A stretch of DNA of 64,000 nt from Ditylenchus dipsaci (GCA_004194705.1 SADC01000297.1:1-64000); one strand, 5' to 3'. Shown: positions 32,884-47,267, counted from the stretch's first letter. Notes: generated by a model not told the origin, from the sequence alone. A program made the numbers and translations.

Positions 32884-33002
32884 GCTTACGACCATACCAC
32901 GTTGAAAGTACGCCATCCCGTCCGATCTGGCAATGTCAAGCAACGTTGGGCTCGACTAGTACTTGGATCGGAGACGTCCTGGGAATCTCGGGTGTTGTAA
33001 GC
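32884..33002 (+). rRNA. 5S rRNA gene, unit 2
   Basis: Reads the same as the unit 1 gene; T-run follows. Confidence 0.96.
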
Positions 33003-34203
33003 CAAAAACTTTTTTATTTTTGCAATAAATTAATTTCATATACATCTTAGTAGAGTTTGGATATTTTTGATCTAAATTTGACCCAAGCATAACAATTTTT
33101 GAATTCATAACCTGATAACGTCTTAATAATGTCATATTTTTTTCAAATAAGCAGTACAATCCAAAGTTTTACGTAGCTTTGCTTCAAGAAATATAGTCGA
33201 GCCTCGATTTGACGAAGACAACAACCAAAACTGGAAAAAAATTTCAAATACTGGATTTAAAAATATGGTCAAGCCAGTTTCAGAACTAAATTTTTAGGGT
33301 TTCGTCAAGTCAAAACTCAACTGTGGTAATGTTGAGTTAGAGTACCAGATCGAAATACCAAGCGATTCCTGCAAGTAGGACCAGCACTTCTATAGTTGAA
33401 GAAAGTCTATCTGAATTCTCTGTTACAAAAAAGACCAAGTTCAGCAATTCAATGCTCAAGTAGCCAAAAGTATAAACGAACCATCAACACTTGATCCTAC
33501 CACCTAATCCAGTACATAACGCCGAACCAGAGGCCCAGCTATCCAAAATTTTGATCAAACACTCCGAAGAGGTTTGTCTCGAATAGAAACCTTTTAGGAT
33601 TCTAATTGAACCGAGTTACCAGTGAACTTTTGAGTATCAATAGTTTTCGCTGATCTACAGCTAGCTGGGTTTGATGCCTTATCATAAGGTTAGAGACCAA
33701 ATTACTCTTTGCTATATCAAAATTGACTCAAAATAAGCAAACACTACAAGCAACTATGTTTACCCTATTTTCTCGATTATTTTTCAACCATTAAAAAATC
33801 AGAAAATTCTGAGGCTGATTTCGAGATTTTCGGGTACTCAACGAAAATCTGAAAAGTGGAATCAGGAGTGCTCGCGCTAATCAAAAAAACGCAAAAAACA
33901 GATTTGCAAAATGTTTGCTTTAGGCTGAGATATAAGGTCCATATGGTGGGGGGTTCATTAGAAAGTGGGGGATTCATAGAGGAAATACGGTAACCTATTA
34001 TCTCTAATAAAGCGGCACACCCCTGATTCAAAGAAGGTGCTTGAAGAAAAGTTTATGCCGCCGCTCTATTAGAGCAAATACGGTTCGATATGCCAACCAA
34101 TCATTTTCCAATAACAATCTAATTATTCCTCCTTTTTCTATAAACATAATAACTTAACTTTGAATGACCAAATTATTATGTTTGAGATTTTCACAAAATT
34201 TAT

Positions 34204-34298
34204 GCACTGCCGCTAAAGGCAATGCTTTCCAAAATTTTCTATTCCACCGCTATTTTGGGCGGAAACATTGAAGTACCTCTAATTTGGGTAATTAAACC
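34204..34298 (-). ncRNA. SL RNA gene, unit 3
   Basis: Exon begins GGTTTAATTACCC, the majority form, and ends AAATTAGAG before the donor GTACTT. Sm site AATTTTGGAA and terminal stem as in unit 1. Confidence 0.92.
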
Positions 34299-34443
34299 AA
34301 AAAAGTAAGCTTCAAACAGCATTTCCTAGAAAATATAATGCAACAAAGAGATAGTGTGCACCCGCTAGCTGTCAAATATGAAGCAGACACAGAAAATAAA
34401 AAATACAAGAAAAGATGTGTTTCAGTCCTTCTTCTCTTTCATC

Positions 34444-34562
34444 GCTTACGACCATACCACGTTGAAAGTACGCCATCCCGTCCGATCTGGCAATGTCAAG
34501 CAACGTTGGGCTCGACTAGTACTTGGATCGGAGACGTCCTGGGAATCTCGGGTGTTGTAAGC
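34444..34562 (+). rRNA. 5S rRNA gene, unit 3
   Basis: Same sequence as unit 1 by eye, with T-run downstream. Confidence 0.96.
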
Positions 34563-35763
34563 CAAAAACTTTTTTATTTTTGCAATAAATTAATTTCATA
34601 TACATCTTAGTAGAGTTTGGATATTTTTGATCTAAATTTGACCCAAGCATAACAATTTTTGAATTCATAACCTGATAACGTCTTAATAATGTCATATTTT
34701 TTTCAAATAAGCAGTACAATCCAAAGTTTTACGTAGCTTTGCTTCAAGAAATATAGTCGAGCCTCGATTTGACGAAGACAACAACCAAAACTGGAAAAAA
34801 ATTTCAAATACTGGATTTAAAAATATGGTCAAGCCAGTTTCAGAACTAAATTTTTAGGGTTTCGTCAAGTCAAAACTCAACTGTGGTAATGTTGAGTTAG
34901 AGTACCAGATCGAAATACCAAGCGATTCCTGCAAGTAGGACCAGCACTTCTATAGTTGAAGAAAGTCTATCTGAATTCTCTGTTACAAAAAAGACCAAGT
35001 TCAGCAATTCAATGCTCAAGTAGCCAAAAGTATAAACGAACCATCAACACTTGATCCTACCACCTAATCCAGTACATAACGCCGAACCAGAGGCCCAGCT
35101 ATCCAAAATTTTGATAAAACACTCCGAAGAGGTTTGTCTCGAATAGAAACCTTTTAGGATTCTAATTGAACCGAGTTACCAGTGAACTTTTGAGTATCAA
35201 TAGTTTTCGCTGATCTACAGCTAGCTGGGTTTGATGCCTTATCATAAGGTTAGAGACCAAATTACTCTTTGCTATATCAAAATTGACTCAAAATAAGCAA
35301 ACACTACAAGCAACTATGTTTACCCTATTTTCTCGATTATTTTTCAACCATTAAAAAATCAGAAAATTCTGAGGCTGATTTCGAGATTTTCGGGTACTCA
35401 ACGAAAATCTGAAAAGTGGAATCAGGAGTGCTCGCGCTAATCAAAAAAACGCAAAAAACAGATTTGCAAAATGTTTGCTTTAGGCTGAGATATAAGGTCC
35501 ATATGGTGGGGGGTTCATTAGAAAGTGGGGGATTCATAGAGGAAATACGGTAACCTATTATCTCTAATAAAGCGGCACACCCCTGATTCAAAGAAGGTGC
35601 TTGAAGAAAAGTTTATGCCGCCGCTCTATTAGAGCAAATACGGTTCGATATGCCAACCAATCATTTTCCAATAACAATCTAATTATTCCTCCTTTTTCTA
35701 TAAACATAATAACTTAACTTTGAATGACCAAATTATTATGTTTGAGATTTTCACAAAATTTAT

Positions 35764-35858
35764 GCACTGCCGCTAAAGGCAATGCTTTCCAAAATTTTCT
35801 ATTCCACCGCTATTTTGGGCGGAAACATTGAAGTACCTCTAATTTGGGTAATTAAACC
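35764..35858 (-). ncRNA. SL RNA gene, unit 4
   Basis: Majority leader form (GGTTTAATTACCC); donor, Sm site and stems intact. Confidence 0.92.
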
Positions 35859-36003
35859 AAAAAAGTAAGCTTCAAACAGCATTTCCTAGAAAATATAATG
35901 CAACAAAGAGATAGTGTGCACCCGCTAGCTGTCAAATATGAAGCAGACACAGAAAATAAAAAATACAAGAAAAGATGTGTTTCAGTCCTTCTTCTCTTTC
36001 ATC

Positions 36004-36122
36004 GCTTACGACCATACCACGTTGAAAGTACGCCATCCCGTCCGATCTGGCAATGTCAAGCAACGTTGGGCTCGACTAGTACTTGGATCGGAGACGTCCT
36101 GGGAATCTCGGGTGTTGTAAGC
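36004..36122 (+). rRNA. 5S rRNA gene, unit 4
   Basis: Same sequence as unit 1 by eye. Confidence 0.96.
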
Positions 36123-37323
36123 CAAAAACTTTTTTATTTTTGCAATAAATTAATTTCATATACATCTTAGTAGAGTTTGGATATTTTTGATCTAAATTTG
36201 ACCCAAGCATAACAATTTTTGAATTCATAACCTGATAACGTCTTAATAATGTCATATTTTTTTCAAATAAGCAGTACAATCCAAAGTTTTACGTAGCTTT
36301 GCTTCAAGAAATATAGTCGAGCCTCGATTTGACGAAGACAACAACCAAAACTGGAAAAAAATTTCAAATACTGGATTTAAAAATATGGTCAAGCCAGTTT
36401 CAGAACTAAATTTTTAGGGTTTCGTCAAGTCAAAACTCAACTGTGGTAATGTTGAGTTAGAGTACCAGATCGAAATACCAAGCGATTCCTGCAAGTAGGA
36501 CCAGCACTTCTATAGTTGAAGAAAGTCTATCTGAATTCTCTGTTACAAAAAAGACCAAGTTCAGCAATTCAATGCTCAAGTAGCCAAAAGTATAAACGAA
36601 CCATCAACACTTGATCCTACCACCTAATCCAGTACATAACGCCGAACCAGAGGCCCAGCTATCCAAAATTTTGATAAAACACTCCGAAGAGGTTTGTCTC
36701 GAATAGAAACCTTTTAGGATTCTAATTGAACCGAGTTACCAGTGAACTTTTGAGTATCAATAGTTTTCGCTGATCTACAGCTAGCTGGGTTTGATGCCTT
36801 ATCATAAGGTTAGAGACCAAATTACTCTTTGCTATATCAAAATTGACTCAAAATAAGCAAACACTACAAGCAACTATGTTTACCCTATTTTCTCGATTAT
36901 TTTTCAACCATTAAAAAATCAGAAAATTCTGAGGCTGATTTCGAGATTTTCGGGTACTCAACGAAAATCTGAAAAGTGGAATCAGGAGTGCTCGCGCTAA
37001 TCAAAAAAACGCAAAAAACAGATTTGCAAAATGTTTGCTTTAGGCTGAGATATAAGGTCCATATGGTGGGGGGTTCATTAGAAAGTGGGGGATTCATAGA
37101 GGAAATACGGTAACCTATTATCTCTAATAAAGCGGCACACCCCTGATTCAAAGAAGGTGCTTGAAGAAAAGTTTATGCCGCCGCTCTATTAGAGCAAATA
37201 CGGTTCGATATGCCAACCAATCATTTTCCAATAACAATCTAATTATTCCTCCTTTTTCTATAAACATAATAACTTAACTTTGAATGACCAAATTATTATG
37301 TTTGAGATTTTCACAAAATTTAT

Positions 37324-37418
37324 GCACTGCCGCTAAAGGCAATGCTTTCCAAAATTTTCTATTCCACCGCTATTTTGGGCGGAAACATTGAAGTACCTCT
37401 AATTTGGGTAATTAAACC
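37324..37418 (-). ncRNA. SL RNA gene, unit 5
   Basis: Majority leader form; all core elements intact. Confidence 0.92.
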
Positions 37419-37563
37419 AAAAAAGTAAGCTTCAAACAGCATTTCCTAGAAAATATAATGCAACAAAGAGATAGTGTGCACCCGCTAGCTGTCAAATATG
37501 AAGCAGACACAGAAAATAAAAAATACAAGAAAAGATGTGTTTCAGTCCTTCTTCTCTTTCATC

Positions 37564-37682
37564 GCTTACGACCATACCACGTTGAAAGTACGCCATCCCG
37601 TCCGATCTGGCAATGTCAAGCAACGTTGGGCTCGACTAGTACTTGGATCGGAGACGTCCTGGGAATCTCGGGTGTTGTAAGC
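37564..37682 (+). rRNA. 5S rRNA gene, unit 5
   Basis: Same sequence as unit 1 by eye. Confidence 0.96.
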
Positions 37683-38882
37683 CAAAAACTTTTTTATTTT
37701 TGCAATAAATTAATTTCATATACATCTTAGTAGAGTTTGGATATTTTTGATCTAAATTTGACCCAAGCATAACAATTTTTGAATTCATAACCTGATAACG
37801 TCTTAATAATGTCATATTTTTTTCAAATAAGCAGTACAATCCAAAGTTTTACGTAGCTTTGCTTCAAGAAATATAGTCGAGCCTCGATTTGACGAAGACA
37901 ACAACCAAAACTGGAAAAAAATTTCAAATACTGGATTTAAAAATATGGTCAAGCCAGTTTCAGAACTAAATTTTTAGGGTTTCGTCAAGTCAAAACTCAA
38001 CTGTGGTAATGTTGAGTTAGAGTACCAGATCGAAATACCAAGCGATTCCTGCAAGTAGGACCAGCACTTCTATAGTTGAAGAAAGTCTATCTGAATTCTC
38101 TGTTACAAAAAAGACCAAGTTCAGCAATTCAATGCTCAAGTAGCCAAAAGTATAAACGAACCATCAACACTTGATCCTACCACCTAATCCAGTACATAAC
38201 GCCGAACCAGAGGCCCAGCTATCCAAAATTTTGATAAAACACTCCGAAGAGGTTTGTCTCGAATAGAAACCTTTTAGGATTCTAATTGAACCGAGTTACC
38301 AGTGAACTTTTGAGTATCAATAGTTTTCGCTGATCTACAGCTAGCTGGGTTTGATGCCTTATCATAAGGTTAGAGACCAAATTACTCTTTGCTATATCAA
38401 AATTGACTCAAAATAAGCAAACACTACAAGCAACTATGTTTACCCTATTTTCTCGATTATTTTTCAACCATTAAAAAATCAGAAAATTCTGAGGCTGATT
38501 TCGAGATTTTCGGGTACTCAACGAAAATCTGAAAAGTGGAATCAGGAGTGCTCGCGCTAATCAAAAAAACGCAAAAAACAGATTTGCAAAATGTTTGCTT
38601 TAGGCTGAGATATAAGGTCCATATGGTGGGGGTTCATTAGAAAGTGGGGGATTCATAGAGGAAATACGGTAACCTATTATCTCTAATAAAGCGGCACACC
38701 CCTGATTCAAAGAAGGTGCTTGAAGAAAAGTTTATGCCGCCGCTCTATTAGAGCAAATACGGTTCGATATGCCAACCAATCATTTTCCAATAACAATCTA
38801 ATTATTCCTCCTTTTTCTATAAACATAATAACTTAACTTTGAATGACCAAATTATTATGTTTGAGATTTTCACAAAATTTAT

Positions 38883-38977
38883 GCACTGCCGCTAAAGGCA
38901 ATGCTTTCCAAAATTTTCTATTCCACCGCTATTTTGGGCGGAAACATTGAAGTACCTCTAATTTGGGTAATTAAACC
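38883..38977 (-). ncRNA. SL RNA gene, unit 6
   Basis: Majority leader form; all core elements intact. Confidence 0.92.
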
Positions 38978-39122
38978 AAAAAAGTAAGCTTCAAACAGCA
39001 TTTCCTAGAAAATATAATGCAACAAAGAGATAGTGTGCACCCGCTAGCTGTCAAATATGAAGCAGACACAGAAAATAAAAAATACAAGAAAAGATGTGTT
39101 TCAGTCCTTCTTCTCTTTCATC

Positions 39123-39241
39123 GCTTACGACCATACCACGTTGAAAGTACGCCATCCCGTCCGATCTGGCAATGTCAAGCAACGTTGGGCTCGACTAGTA
39201 CTTGGATCGGAGACGTCCTGGGAATCTCGGGTGTTGTAAGC
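39123..39241 (+). rRNA. 5S rRNA gene, unit 6
   Basis: Same sequence as unit 1 by eye. Confidence 0.96.
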
Positions 39242-40441
39242 CAAAAACTTTTTTATTTTTGCAATAAATTAATTTCATATACATCTTAGTAGAGTTTGGA
39301 TATTTTTGATCTAAATTTGACCCAAGCATAACAATTTTTGAATTCATAACCTGATAACGTCTTAATAATGTCATATTTTTTTCAAATAAGCAGTACAATC
39401 CAAAGTTTTACGTAGCTTTGCTTCAAGAAATATAGTCGAGCCTCGATTTGACGAAGACAACAACCAAAACTGGAAAAAAATTTCAAATACTGGATTTAAA
39501 AATATGGTCAAGCCAGTTTCAGAACTAAATTTTTAGGGTTTCGTCAAGTCAAAACTCAACTGTGGTAATGTTGAGTTAGAGTACCAGATCGAAATACCAA
39601 GCGATTCCTGCAAGTAGGACCAGCACTTCTATAGTTGAAGAAAGTCTATCTGAATTCTCTGTTACAAAAAAGACCAAGTTCAGCAATTCAATGCTCAAGT
39701 AGCCAAAAGTATAAACGAACCATCAACACTTGATCCTACCACCTAATCCAGTACATAACGCCGAACCAGAGGCCCAGCTATCCAAAATTTTGATAAAACA
39801 CTCCGAAGAGGTTTGTCTCGAATAGAAACCTTTTAGGATTCTAATTGAACCGAGTTACCAGTGAACTTTTGAGTATCAATAGTTTTCGCTGATCTACAGC
39901 TAGCTGGGTTTGATGCCTTATCATAAGGTTAGAGACCAAATTACTCTTTGCTATATCAAAATTGACTCAAAATAAGCAAACACTACAAGCAACTATGTTT
40001 ACCCTATTTTCTCGATTATTTTTCAACCATTAAAAAATCAGAAAATTCTGAGGCTGATTTCGAGATTTTCGGGTACTCAACGAAAATCTGAAAAGTGGAA
40101 TCAGGAGTGCTCGCGCTAATCAAAAAAACGCAAAAAACAGATTTGCAAAATGTTTGCTTTAGGCTGAGATATAAGGTCCATATGGTGGGGGTTCATTAGA
40201 AAGTGGGGGATTCATAGAGGAAATACGGTAACCTATTATCTCTAATAAAGCGGCACACCCCTGATTCAAAGAAGGTGCTTGAAGAAAAGTTTATGCCGCC
40301 GCTCTATTAGAGCAAATACGGTTCGATATGCCAACCAATCATTTTCCAATAACAATCTAATTATTCCTCCTTTTTCTATAAACATAATAACTTAACTTTG
40401 AATGACCAAATTATTATGTTTGAGATTTTCACAAAATTTAT

Positions 40442-40536
40442 GCACTGCCGCTAAAGGCAATGCTTTCCAAAATTTTCTATTCCACCGCTATTTTGGGCGG
40501 AAACATTGAAGTACCTCTAATTTGGGTAATTAAACC
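40442..40536 (-). ncRNA. SL RNA gene, unit 7
   Basis: Majority leader form; all core elements intact. Confidence 0.92.
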
Positions 40537-40681
40537 AAAAAAGTAAGCTTCAAACAGCATTTCCTAGAAAATATAATGCAACAAAGAGATAGTGTGCACC
40601 CGCTAGCTGTCAAATATGAAGCAGACACAGAAAATAAAAAATACAAGAAAAGATGTGTTTCAGTCCTTCTTCTCTTTCATC

Positions 40682-40800
40682 GCTTACGACCATACCACGT
40701 TGAAAGTACGCCATCCCGTCCGATCTGGCAATGTCAAGCAACGTTGGGCTCGACTAGTACTTGGATCGGAGACGTCCTGGGAATCTCGGGTGTTGTAAGC
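40682..40800 (+). rRNA. 5S rRNA gene, unit 7
   Basis: Same sequence as unit 1 by eye. Confidence 0.96.
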
Positions 40801-42000
40801 CAAAAACTTTTTTATTTTTGCAATAAATTAATTTCATATACATCTTAGTAGAGTTTGGATATTTTTGATCTAAATTTGACCCAAGCATAACAATTTTTGA
40901 ATTCATAACCTGATAACGTCTTAATAATGTCATATTTTTTTCAAATAAGCAGTACAATCCAAAGTTTTACGTAGCTTTGCTTCAAGAAATATAGTCGAGC
41001 CTCGATTTGACGAAGACAACAACCAAAACTGGAAAAAAATTTCAAATACTGGATTTAAAAATATGGTCAAGCCAGTTTCAGAACTAAATTTTTAGGGTTT
41101 CGTCAAGTCAAAACTCAACTGTGGTAATGTTGAGTTAGAGTACCAGATCGAAATACCAAGCGATTCCTGCAAGTAGGACCAGCACTTCTATAGTTGAAGA
41201 AAGTCTATCTGAATTCTCTGTTACAAAAAAGACCAAGTTCAGCAATTCAATGCTCAAGTAGCCAAAAGTATAAACGAACCATCAACACTTGATCCTACCA
41301 CCTAATCCAGTACATAACGCCGAACCAGAGGCCCAGCTATCCAAAATTTTGATAAAACACTCCGAAGAGGTTTGTCTCGAATAGAAACCTTTTAGGATTC
41401 TAATTGAACCGAGTTACCAGTGAACTTTTGAGTATCAATAGTTTTCGCTGATCTACAGCTAGCTGGGTTTGATGCCTTATCATAAGGTTAGAGACCAAAT
41501 TACTCTTTGCTATATCAAAATTGACTCAAAATAAGCAAACACTACAAGCAACTATGTTTACCCTATTTTCTCGATTATTTTTCAACCATTAAAAAATCAG
41601 AAAATTCTGAGGCTGATTTCGAGATTTTCGGGTACTCAACGAAAATCTGAAAAGTGGAATCAGGAGTGCTCGCGCTAATCAAAAAAACGCAAAAAACAGA
41701 TTTGCAAAATGTTTGCTTTAGGCTGAGATATAAGGTCCATATGGTGGGGGTTCATTAGAAAGTGGGGGATTCATAGAGGAAATACGGTAACCTATTATCT
41801 CTAATAAAGCGGCACACCCCTGATTCAAAGAAGGTGCTTGAAGAAAAGTTTATGCCGCCGCTCTATTAGAGCAAATACGGTTCGATATGCCAACCAATCA
41901 TTTTCCAATAACAATCTAATTATTCCTCCTTTTTCTATAAACATAATAACTTAACTTTGAATGACCAAATTATTATGTTTGAGATTTTCACAAAATTTAT

Positions 42001-42095
42001 GCACTGCCGCTAAAGGCAATGCTTTCCAAAATTTTCTATTCCACCGCTATTTTGGGCGGAAACATTGAAGTACCTCTAATTTGGGTAATTAAACC
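42001..42095 (-). ncRNA. SL RNA gene, unit 8
   Basis: Majority leader form; all core elements intact. Confidence 0.92.
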
Positions 42096-42240
42096 AAAAA
42101 AGTAAGCTTCAAACAGCATTTCCTAGAAAATATAATGCAACAAAGAGATAGTGTGCACCCGCTAGCTGTCAAATATGAAGCAGACACAGAAAATAAAAAA
42201 TACAAGAAAAGATGTGTTTCAGTCCTTCTTCTCTTTCATC

Positions 42241-42359
42241 GCTTACGACCATACCACGTTGAAAGTACGCCATCCCGTCCGATCTGGCAATGTCAAGCAA
42301 CGTTGGGCTCGACTAGTACTTGGATCGGAGACGTCCTGGGAATCTCGGGTGTTGTAAGC
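42241..42359 (+). rRNA. 5S rRNA gene, unit 8
   Basis: Same sequence as unit 1 by eye. Confidence 0.96.
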
Positions 42360-43559
42360 CAAAAACTTTTTTATTTTTGCAATAAATTAATTTCATATAC
42401 ATCTTAGTAGAGTTTGGATATTTTTGATCTAAATTTGACCCAAGCATAACAATTTTTGAATTCATAACCTGATAACGTCTTAATAATGTCATATTTTTTT
42501 CAAATAAGCAGTACAATCCAAAGTTTTACGTAGCTTTGCTTCAAGAAATATAGTCGAGCCTCGATTTGACGAAGACAACAACCAAAACTGGAAAAAAATT
42601 TCAAATACTGGATTTAAAAATATGGTCAAGCCAGTTTCAGAACTAAATTTTTAGGGTTTCGTCAAGTCAAAACTCAACTGTGGTAATGTTGAGTTAGAGT
42701 ACCAGATCGAAATACCAAGCGATTCCTGCAAGTAGGACCAGCACTTCTATAGTTGAAGAAAGTCTATCTGAATTCTCTGTTACAAAAAAGACCAAGTTCA
42801 GCAATTCAATGCTCAAGTAGCCAAAAGTATAAACGAACCATCAACACTTGATCCTACCACCTAATCCAGTACATAACGCCGAACCAGAGGCCCAGCTATC
42901 CAAAATTTTGATAAAACACTCCGAAGAGGTTTGTCTCGAATAGAAACCTTTTAGGATTCTAATTGAACCGAGTTACCAGTGAACTTTTGAGTATCAATAG
43001 TTTTCGCTGATCTACAGCTAGCTGGGTTTGATGCCTTATCATAAGGTTAGAGACCAAATTACTCTTTGCTATATCAAAATTGACTCAAAATAAGCAAACA
43101 CTACAAGCAACTATGTTTACCCTATTTTCTCGATTATTTTTCAACCATTAAAAAATCAGAAAATTCTGAGGCTGATTTCGAGATTTTCGGGTACTCAACG
43201 AAAATCTGAAAAGTGGAATCAGGAGTGCTCGCGCTAATCAAAAAAACGCAAAAAACAGATTTGCAAAATGTTTGCTTTAGGCTGAGATATAAGGTCCATA
43301 TGGTGGGGGTTCATTAGAAAGTGGGGGATTCATAGAGGAAATACGGTAACCTATTATCTCTAATAAAGCGGCACACCCCTGATTCAAAGAAGGTGCTTGA
43401 AGAAAAGTTTATGCCGCCGCTCTATTAGAGCAAATACGGTTCGATATGCCAACCAATCATTTTCCAATAACAATCTAATTATTCCTCCTTTTTCTATAAA
43501 CATAATAACTTAACTTTGAATGACCAAATTATTATGTTTGAGATTTTCACAAAATTTAT

Positions 43560-43654
43560 GCACTGCCGCTAAAGGCAATGCTTTCCAAAATTTTCTATTC
43601 CACCGCTATTTTGGGCGGAAACATTGAAGTACCTCTAATTTGGGTAATTAAACC
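43560..43654 (-). ncRNA. SL RNA gene, unit 9
   Basis: Majority leader form; all core elements intact. Confidence 0.92.
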
Positions 43655-43799
43655 AAAAAAGTAAGCTTCAAACAGCATTTCCTAGAAAATATAATGCAAC
43701 AAAGAGATAGTGTGCACCCGCTAGCTGTCAAATATGAAGCAGACACAGAAAATAAAAAATACAAGAAAAGATGTGTTTCAGTCCTTCTTCTCTTTCATC

Positions 43800-43918
43800 G
43801 CTTACGACCATACCACGTTGAAAGTACGCCATCCCGTCCGATCTGGCAATGTCAAGCAACGTTGGGCTCGACTAGTACTTGGATCGGAGACGTCCTGGGA
43901 ATCTCGGGTGTTGTAAGC
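43800..43918 (+). rRNA. 5S rRNA gene, unit 9
   Basis: Same sequence as unit 1 by eye. Confidence 0.96.
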
Positions 43919-45122
43919 CAAAAACTTTTTTATTTTTGCAATAAATTAATTTCATATACATCTTAGTAGAGTTTGGATATTTTTGATCTAAATTTGACCC
44001 AAGCATAACAATTTTTGAATTCATAACCTGATAACGTCTTAATAATGTCATATTTTTTTCAAATAAGCAGTACAATCCAAAGTTTTACGTAGCTTTGCTT
44101 CAAGAAATATAGTCGAGCCTCGATTTGACGAAGACAACAACCAAAACTGGAAAAAAATTTCAAATACTGGATTTAAAAATATGGTCAAGCCAGTTTCAGA
44201 ACTAAATTTTTAGGGTTTCGTCAAGTCAAAACTCAACTGTGGTAATGTTGAGTTAGAGTACCAGATCGAAATACCAAGCGATTCCTGCAAGTAGGACCAG
44301 CACTTCTATAGTTGAAGAAAGTCTATCTGAATTCTCTGTTACAAAAAAGACCAAGTTCAGCAATTCAATGCTCAAGTAGCCAAAAGTATAAACGAACCAT
44401 CAACACTTGATCCTACCACCTAATCCAGTACATAACGCCGAACCAGAGGCCCAGCTATCCAAAATTTTGATAAAACACTCCGAAGAGGTTTGTCTCGAAT
44501 AGAAACCTTTTAGGATTCTAATTGAACCGAGTTACCAGTGAACTTTTGAGTATCAATAGTTTTCGCTGATCTACAGCTAGCTGGGTTTGATGCCTTATCA
44601 TAAGGTTAGAGACCAAATTACTCTTTGCTATATCAAAATTGACTCAAAATAAGCAAACACTACAAGCAACTAATGTTTAAACCTATTTTCTCGATTATTT
44701 TTCAACCATTAAAAAAATCAGAAAATTCTGAGGCTGATTTCGAGATTTTCGGGTACTCAACGAAAATCTGAAAAGTGGAATCAGGAGTGCTCGCGCTAAT
44801 CAAAAAAACGCAAAAAACAGATTTGCAAAATGTTTGCTTTAGGCTGAGATATAAGGTCCATATGGTGGGGGGTTCATTAGAAAGTGGGGGATTCATAGAG
44901 GAAATACGGTAACCTATTATCTCTAATAAAGCGGCACACCCCTGATTCAAAGAAGGTGCTTGAAGAAAAGTTTATGCCGCCGCTCTATTAGAGCAAATAC
45001 GGTTCGATATGCCAACCAATCATTTTCCAATAACAATCTAATTATTCCTCCTTTTTCTATAAACATAATAACTTAACTTTGAATGACCAAATTATTATGT
45101 TTGAGATTTTCACAAAATTTAT

Positions 45123-45217
45123 GCACTGCCGCTAAAGGCAATGCTTTCCAAAATTTTCTATTCCACCGCTATTTTGGGCGGAAACATTGAAGTACCTCTA
45201 ATTTGGGTAATTAAACC
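45123..45217 (-). ncRNA. SL RNA gene, unit 10
   Basis: Majority leader form; all core elements intact. Confidence 0.92.
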
Positions 45218-45362
45218 AAAAAAGTAAGCTTCAAACAGCATTTCCTAGAAAATATAATGCAACAAAGAGATAGTGTGCACCCGCTAGCTGTCAAATATGA
45301 AGCAGACACAGAAAATAAAAAATACAAGAAAAGATGTGTTTCAGTCCTTCTTCTCTTTCATC

Positions 45363-45481
45363 GCTTACGACCATACCACGTTGAAAGTACGCCATCCCGT
45401 CCGATCTGGCAATGTCAAGCAACGTTGGGCTCGACTAGTACTTGGATCGGAGACGTCCTGGGAATCTCGGGTGTTGTAAGC
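45363..45481 (+). rRNA. 5S rRNA gene, unit 10
   Basis: Same sequence as unit 1 by eye. Confidence 0.96.
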
Positions 45482-46256
45482 CAAAAACTTTTTTATTTTT
45501 GCAATAAATTAATTTCATATACATCTTAGTAGAGTTTGGATATTTTTGATCTAAATTTGACCCAAGCATAACAATTTTTGAATTCATAACCTGATAACGT
45601 CTTAATAATGTCATATTTTTTTCAAATAAGCAGTACAATCCAAAGTTTTACGTAGCTTTGCTTCAAGAAATATAGTCGAGCCTCGATTTGACGAAGACAA
45701 CAACCAAAACTGGAAAAAAATTTCAAATACTGGATTTAAAAATATGGTCAAGCCAGTTTCAGAACTAAATTTTTAGGGTTTCGTCAAGTCAAAACTCAAC
45801 TGTGGTAATGTTGAGTTAGAGTACCAGATCGAAATACCAAGCGATTCCTGCAAGTAGGACCAGCACTTCTATAGTTGAAGAAAGTCTATCTGAATTCTCT
45901 GTTACAAAAAAGACCAAGTTCAGCAATTCAATGCTCAAGTAGCCAAAAGTATAAACGAACCATCAACACTTGATCCTACCACCTAATCCAGTACATAACG
46001 CCGAACCAGAGGCCCAGCTATCCAAAATTTTGATAAAACACTCCGAAGAGGTTTGTCTCGAATAGAAACCTTTTAGGATTCTAATTGAACCGAGTTACCA
46101 GTGAACTTTTGAGTATCAATAGTTTTCGCTGATCTACAGCTAGCTGGGTTTGATGCCTTATCATAAGGTTAGAGACCAAATTACTCTTTGCTATATCAAA
46201 ATTGACTCAAAATAAGCAAACACTACAAGCAACTATGTTTACCCTATTTTCTCGAT

Positions 46257-46492
46257 TATTTTTCGGTAAAGGGACGTTTCAGCACTTTTTTTCAAATGAA
46301 AAAAAGTGCTGAAAGGCAAAAAGTGATTTTTTTGGAAAAAATTGCCTTGGTCTGTTGTTTTGAAACTTGCTTATTGGTGGTTTCAAAACCACAGGGGGGA
46401 CCAAGGCAATTTTTTTCAAAAAAATCACTTTTTGCCTTTCAGCACTTTTTTCATTTGAAAAAAGTGCTGAAACGTTCACGCACCTATTTTTC
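46257..46492. mobile_element. hAT-type hairpin insertion in unit 10 spacer
   Basis: Element 46265-46484 is flanked by TATTTTTC octamers; units 1-9 show the empty site. Ends GGTAAAGGGACGTTTCAGC and inverse GGTGCGTGAACGTTTCAGC. The arms carry GCACTTTTTTTCA palindromes and AATTGCCTTGGTC/GACCAAGGCAATT around the centre. One transcript would fold into a hairpin with side hairpins. Confidence 0.88.
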
Positions 46493-46909
46493 AACCATTA
46501 AAAAATCAGAAAATTCTGAGGCTGATTTCGAGATTTTCGGGTACTCAACGAAAATCTGAAAAGTGGAATCAGGAGTGCTCGCGCTAATCAAAAAAACGCA
46601 AAAAACAGATTTGCAAAATGTTTGCTTTAGGCTGAGATATAAGGTCCATATGGTGGGGGTTCATTAGAAAGTGGGGGATTCATAGAGGAAATACGGTAAC
46701 CTATTATCTCTAATAAAGCGGCACACCCCTGATTCAAAGAAGGTGCTTGAAGAAAAGTTTATGCCGCCGCTCTATTAGAGCAAATACGGTTCGATATGCC
46801 AACCAATCATTTTCCAATAACAATCTAATTATTCCTCCTTTTTCTATAAACATAATAACTTAACTTTGAATGACCAAATTATTATGTTTGAGATTTTCAC
46901 AAAATTTAT

Positions 46910-47004
46910 GCACTGCCGCTAAAGGCAATGCTTTCCAAAATTTTCTATTCCACCGCTATTTTGGGCGGAAACATTGAAGTACCTCTAATTTGGGTAATTA
47001 AACC
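46910..47004 (-). ncRNA. SL RNA gene, unit 11
   Basis: Majority leader form; all core elements intact. Confidence 0.92.
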
Positions 47005-47148
47005 AAAAAAGTAAGCTTCAAACAGCATTTCCTAGAAAATATAATGCAACAAAGAGATAGTGTGCACCCGCTAGCTGTCAAATATGAAGCAGACACAGAA
47101 AATAAAAATACAAGAAAAGATGTGTTTCAGTCCTTCTTCTCTTTCATC

Positions 47149-47267
47149 GCTTACGACCATACCACGTTGAAAGTACGCCATCCCGTCCGATCTGGCAATG
47201 TCAAGCAACGTTGGGCTCGACTAGTACTTGGATCGGAGACGTCCTGGGAATCTCGGGTGTTGTAAGC
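47149..47267 (+). rRNA. 5S rRNA gene, unit 11
   Basis: Same sequence as unit 1 by eye. One A is missing in the A-run about 45 bp upstream, so the SL-5S gap is 144 bp here. Confidence 0.96.
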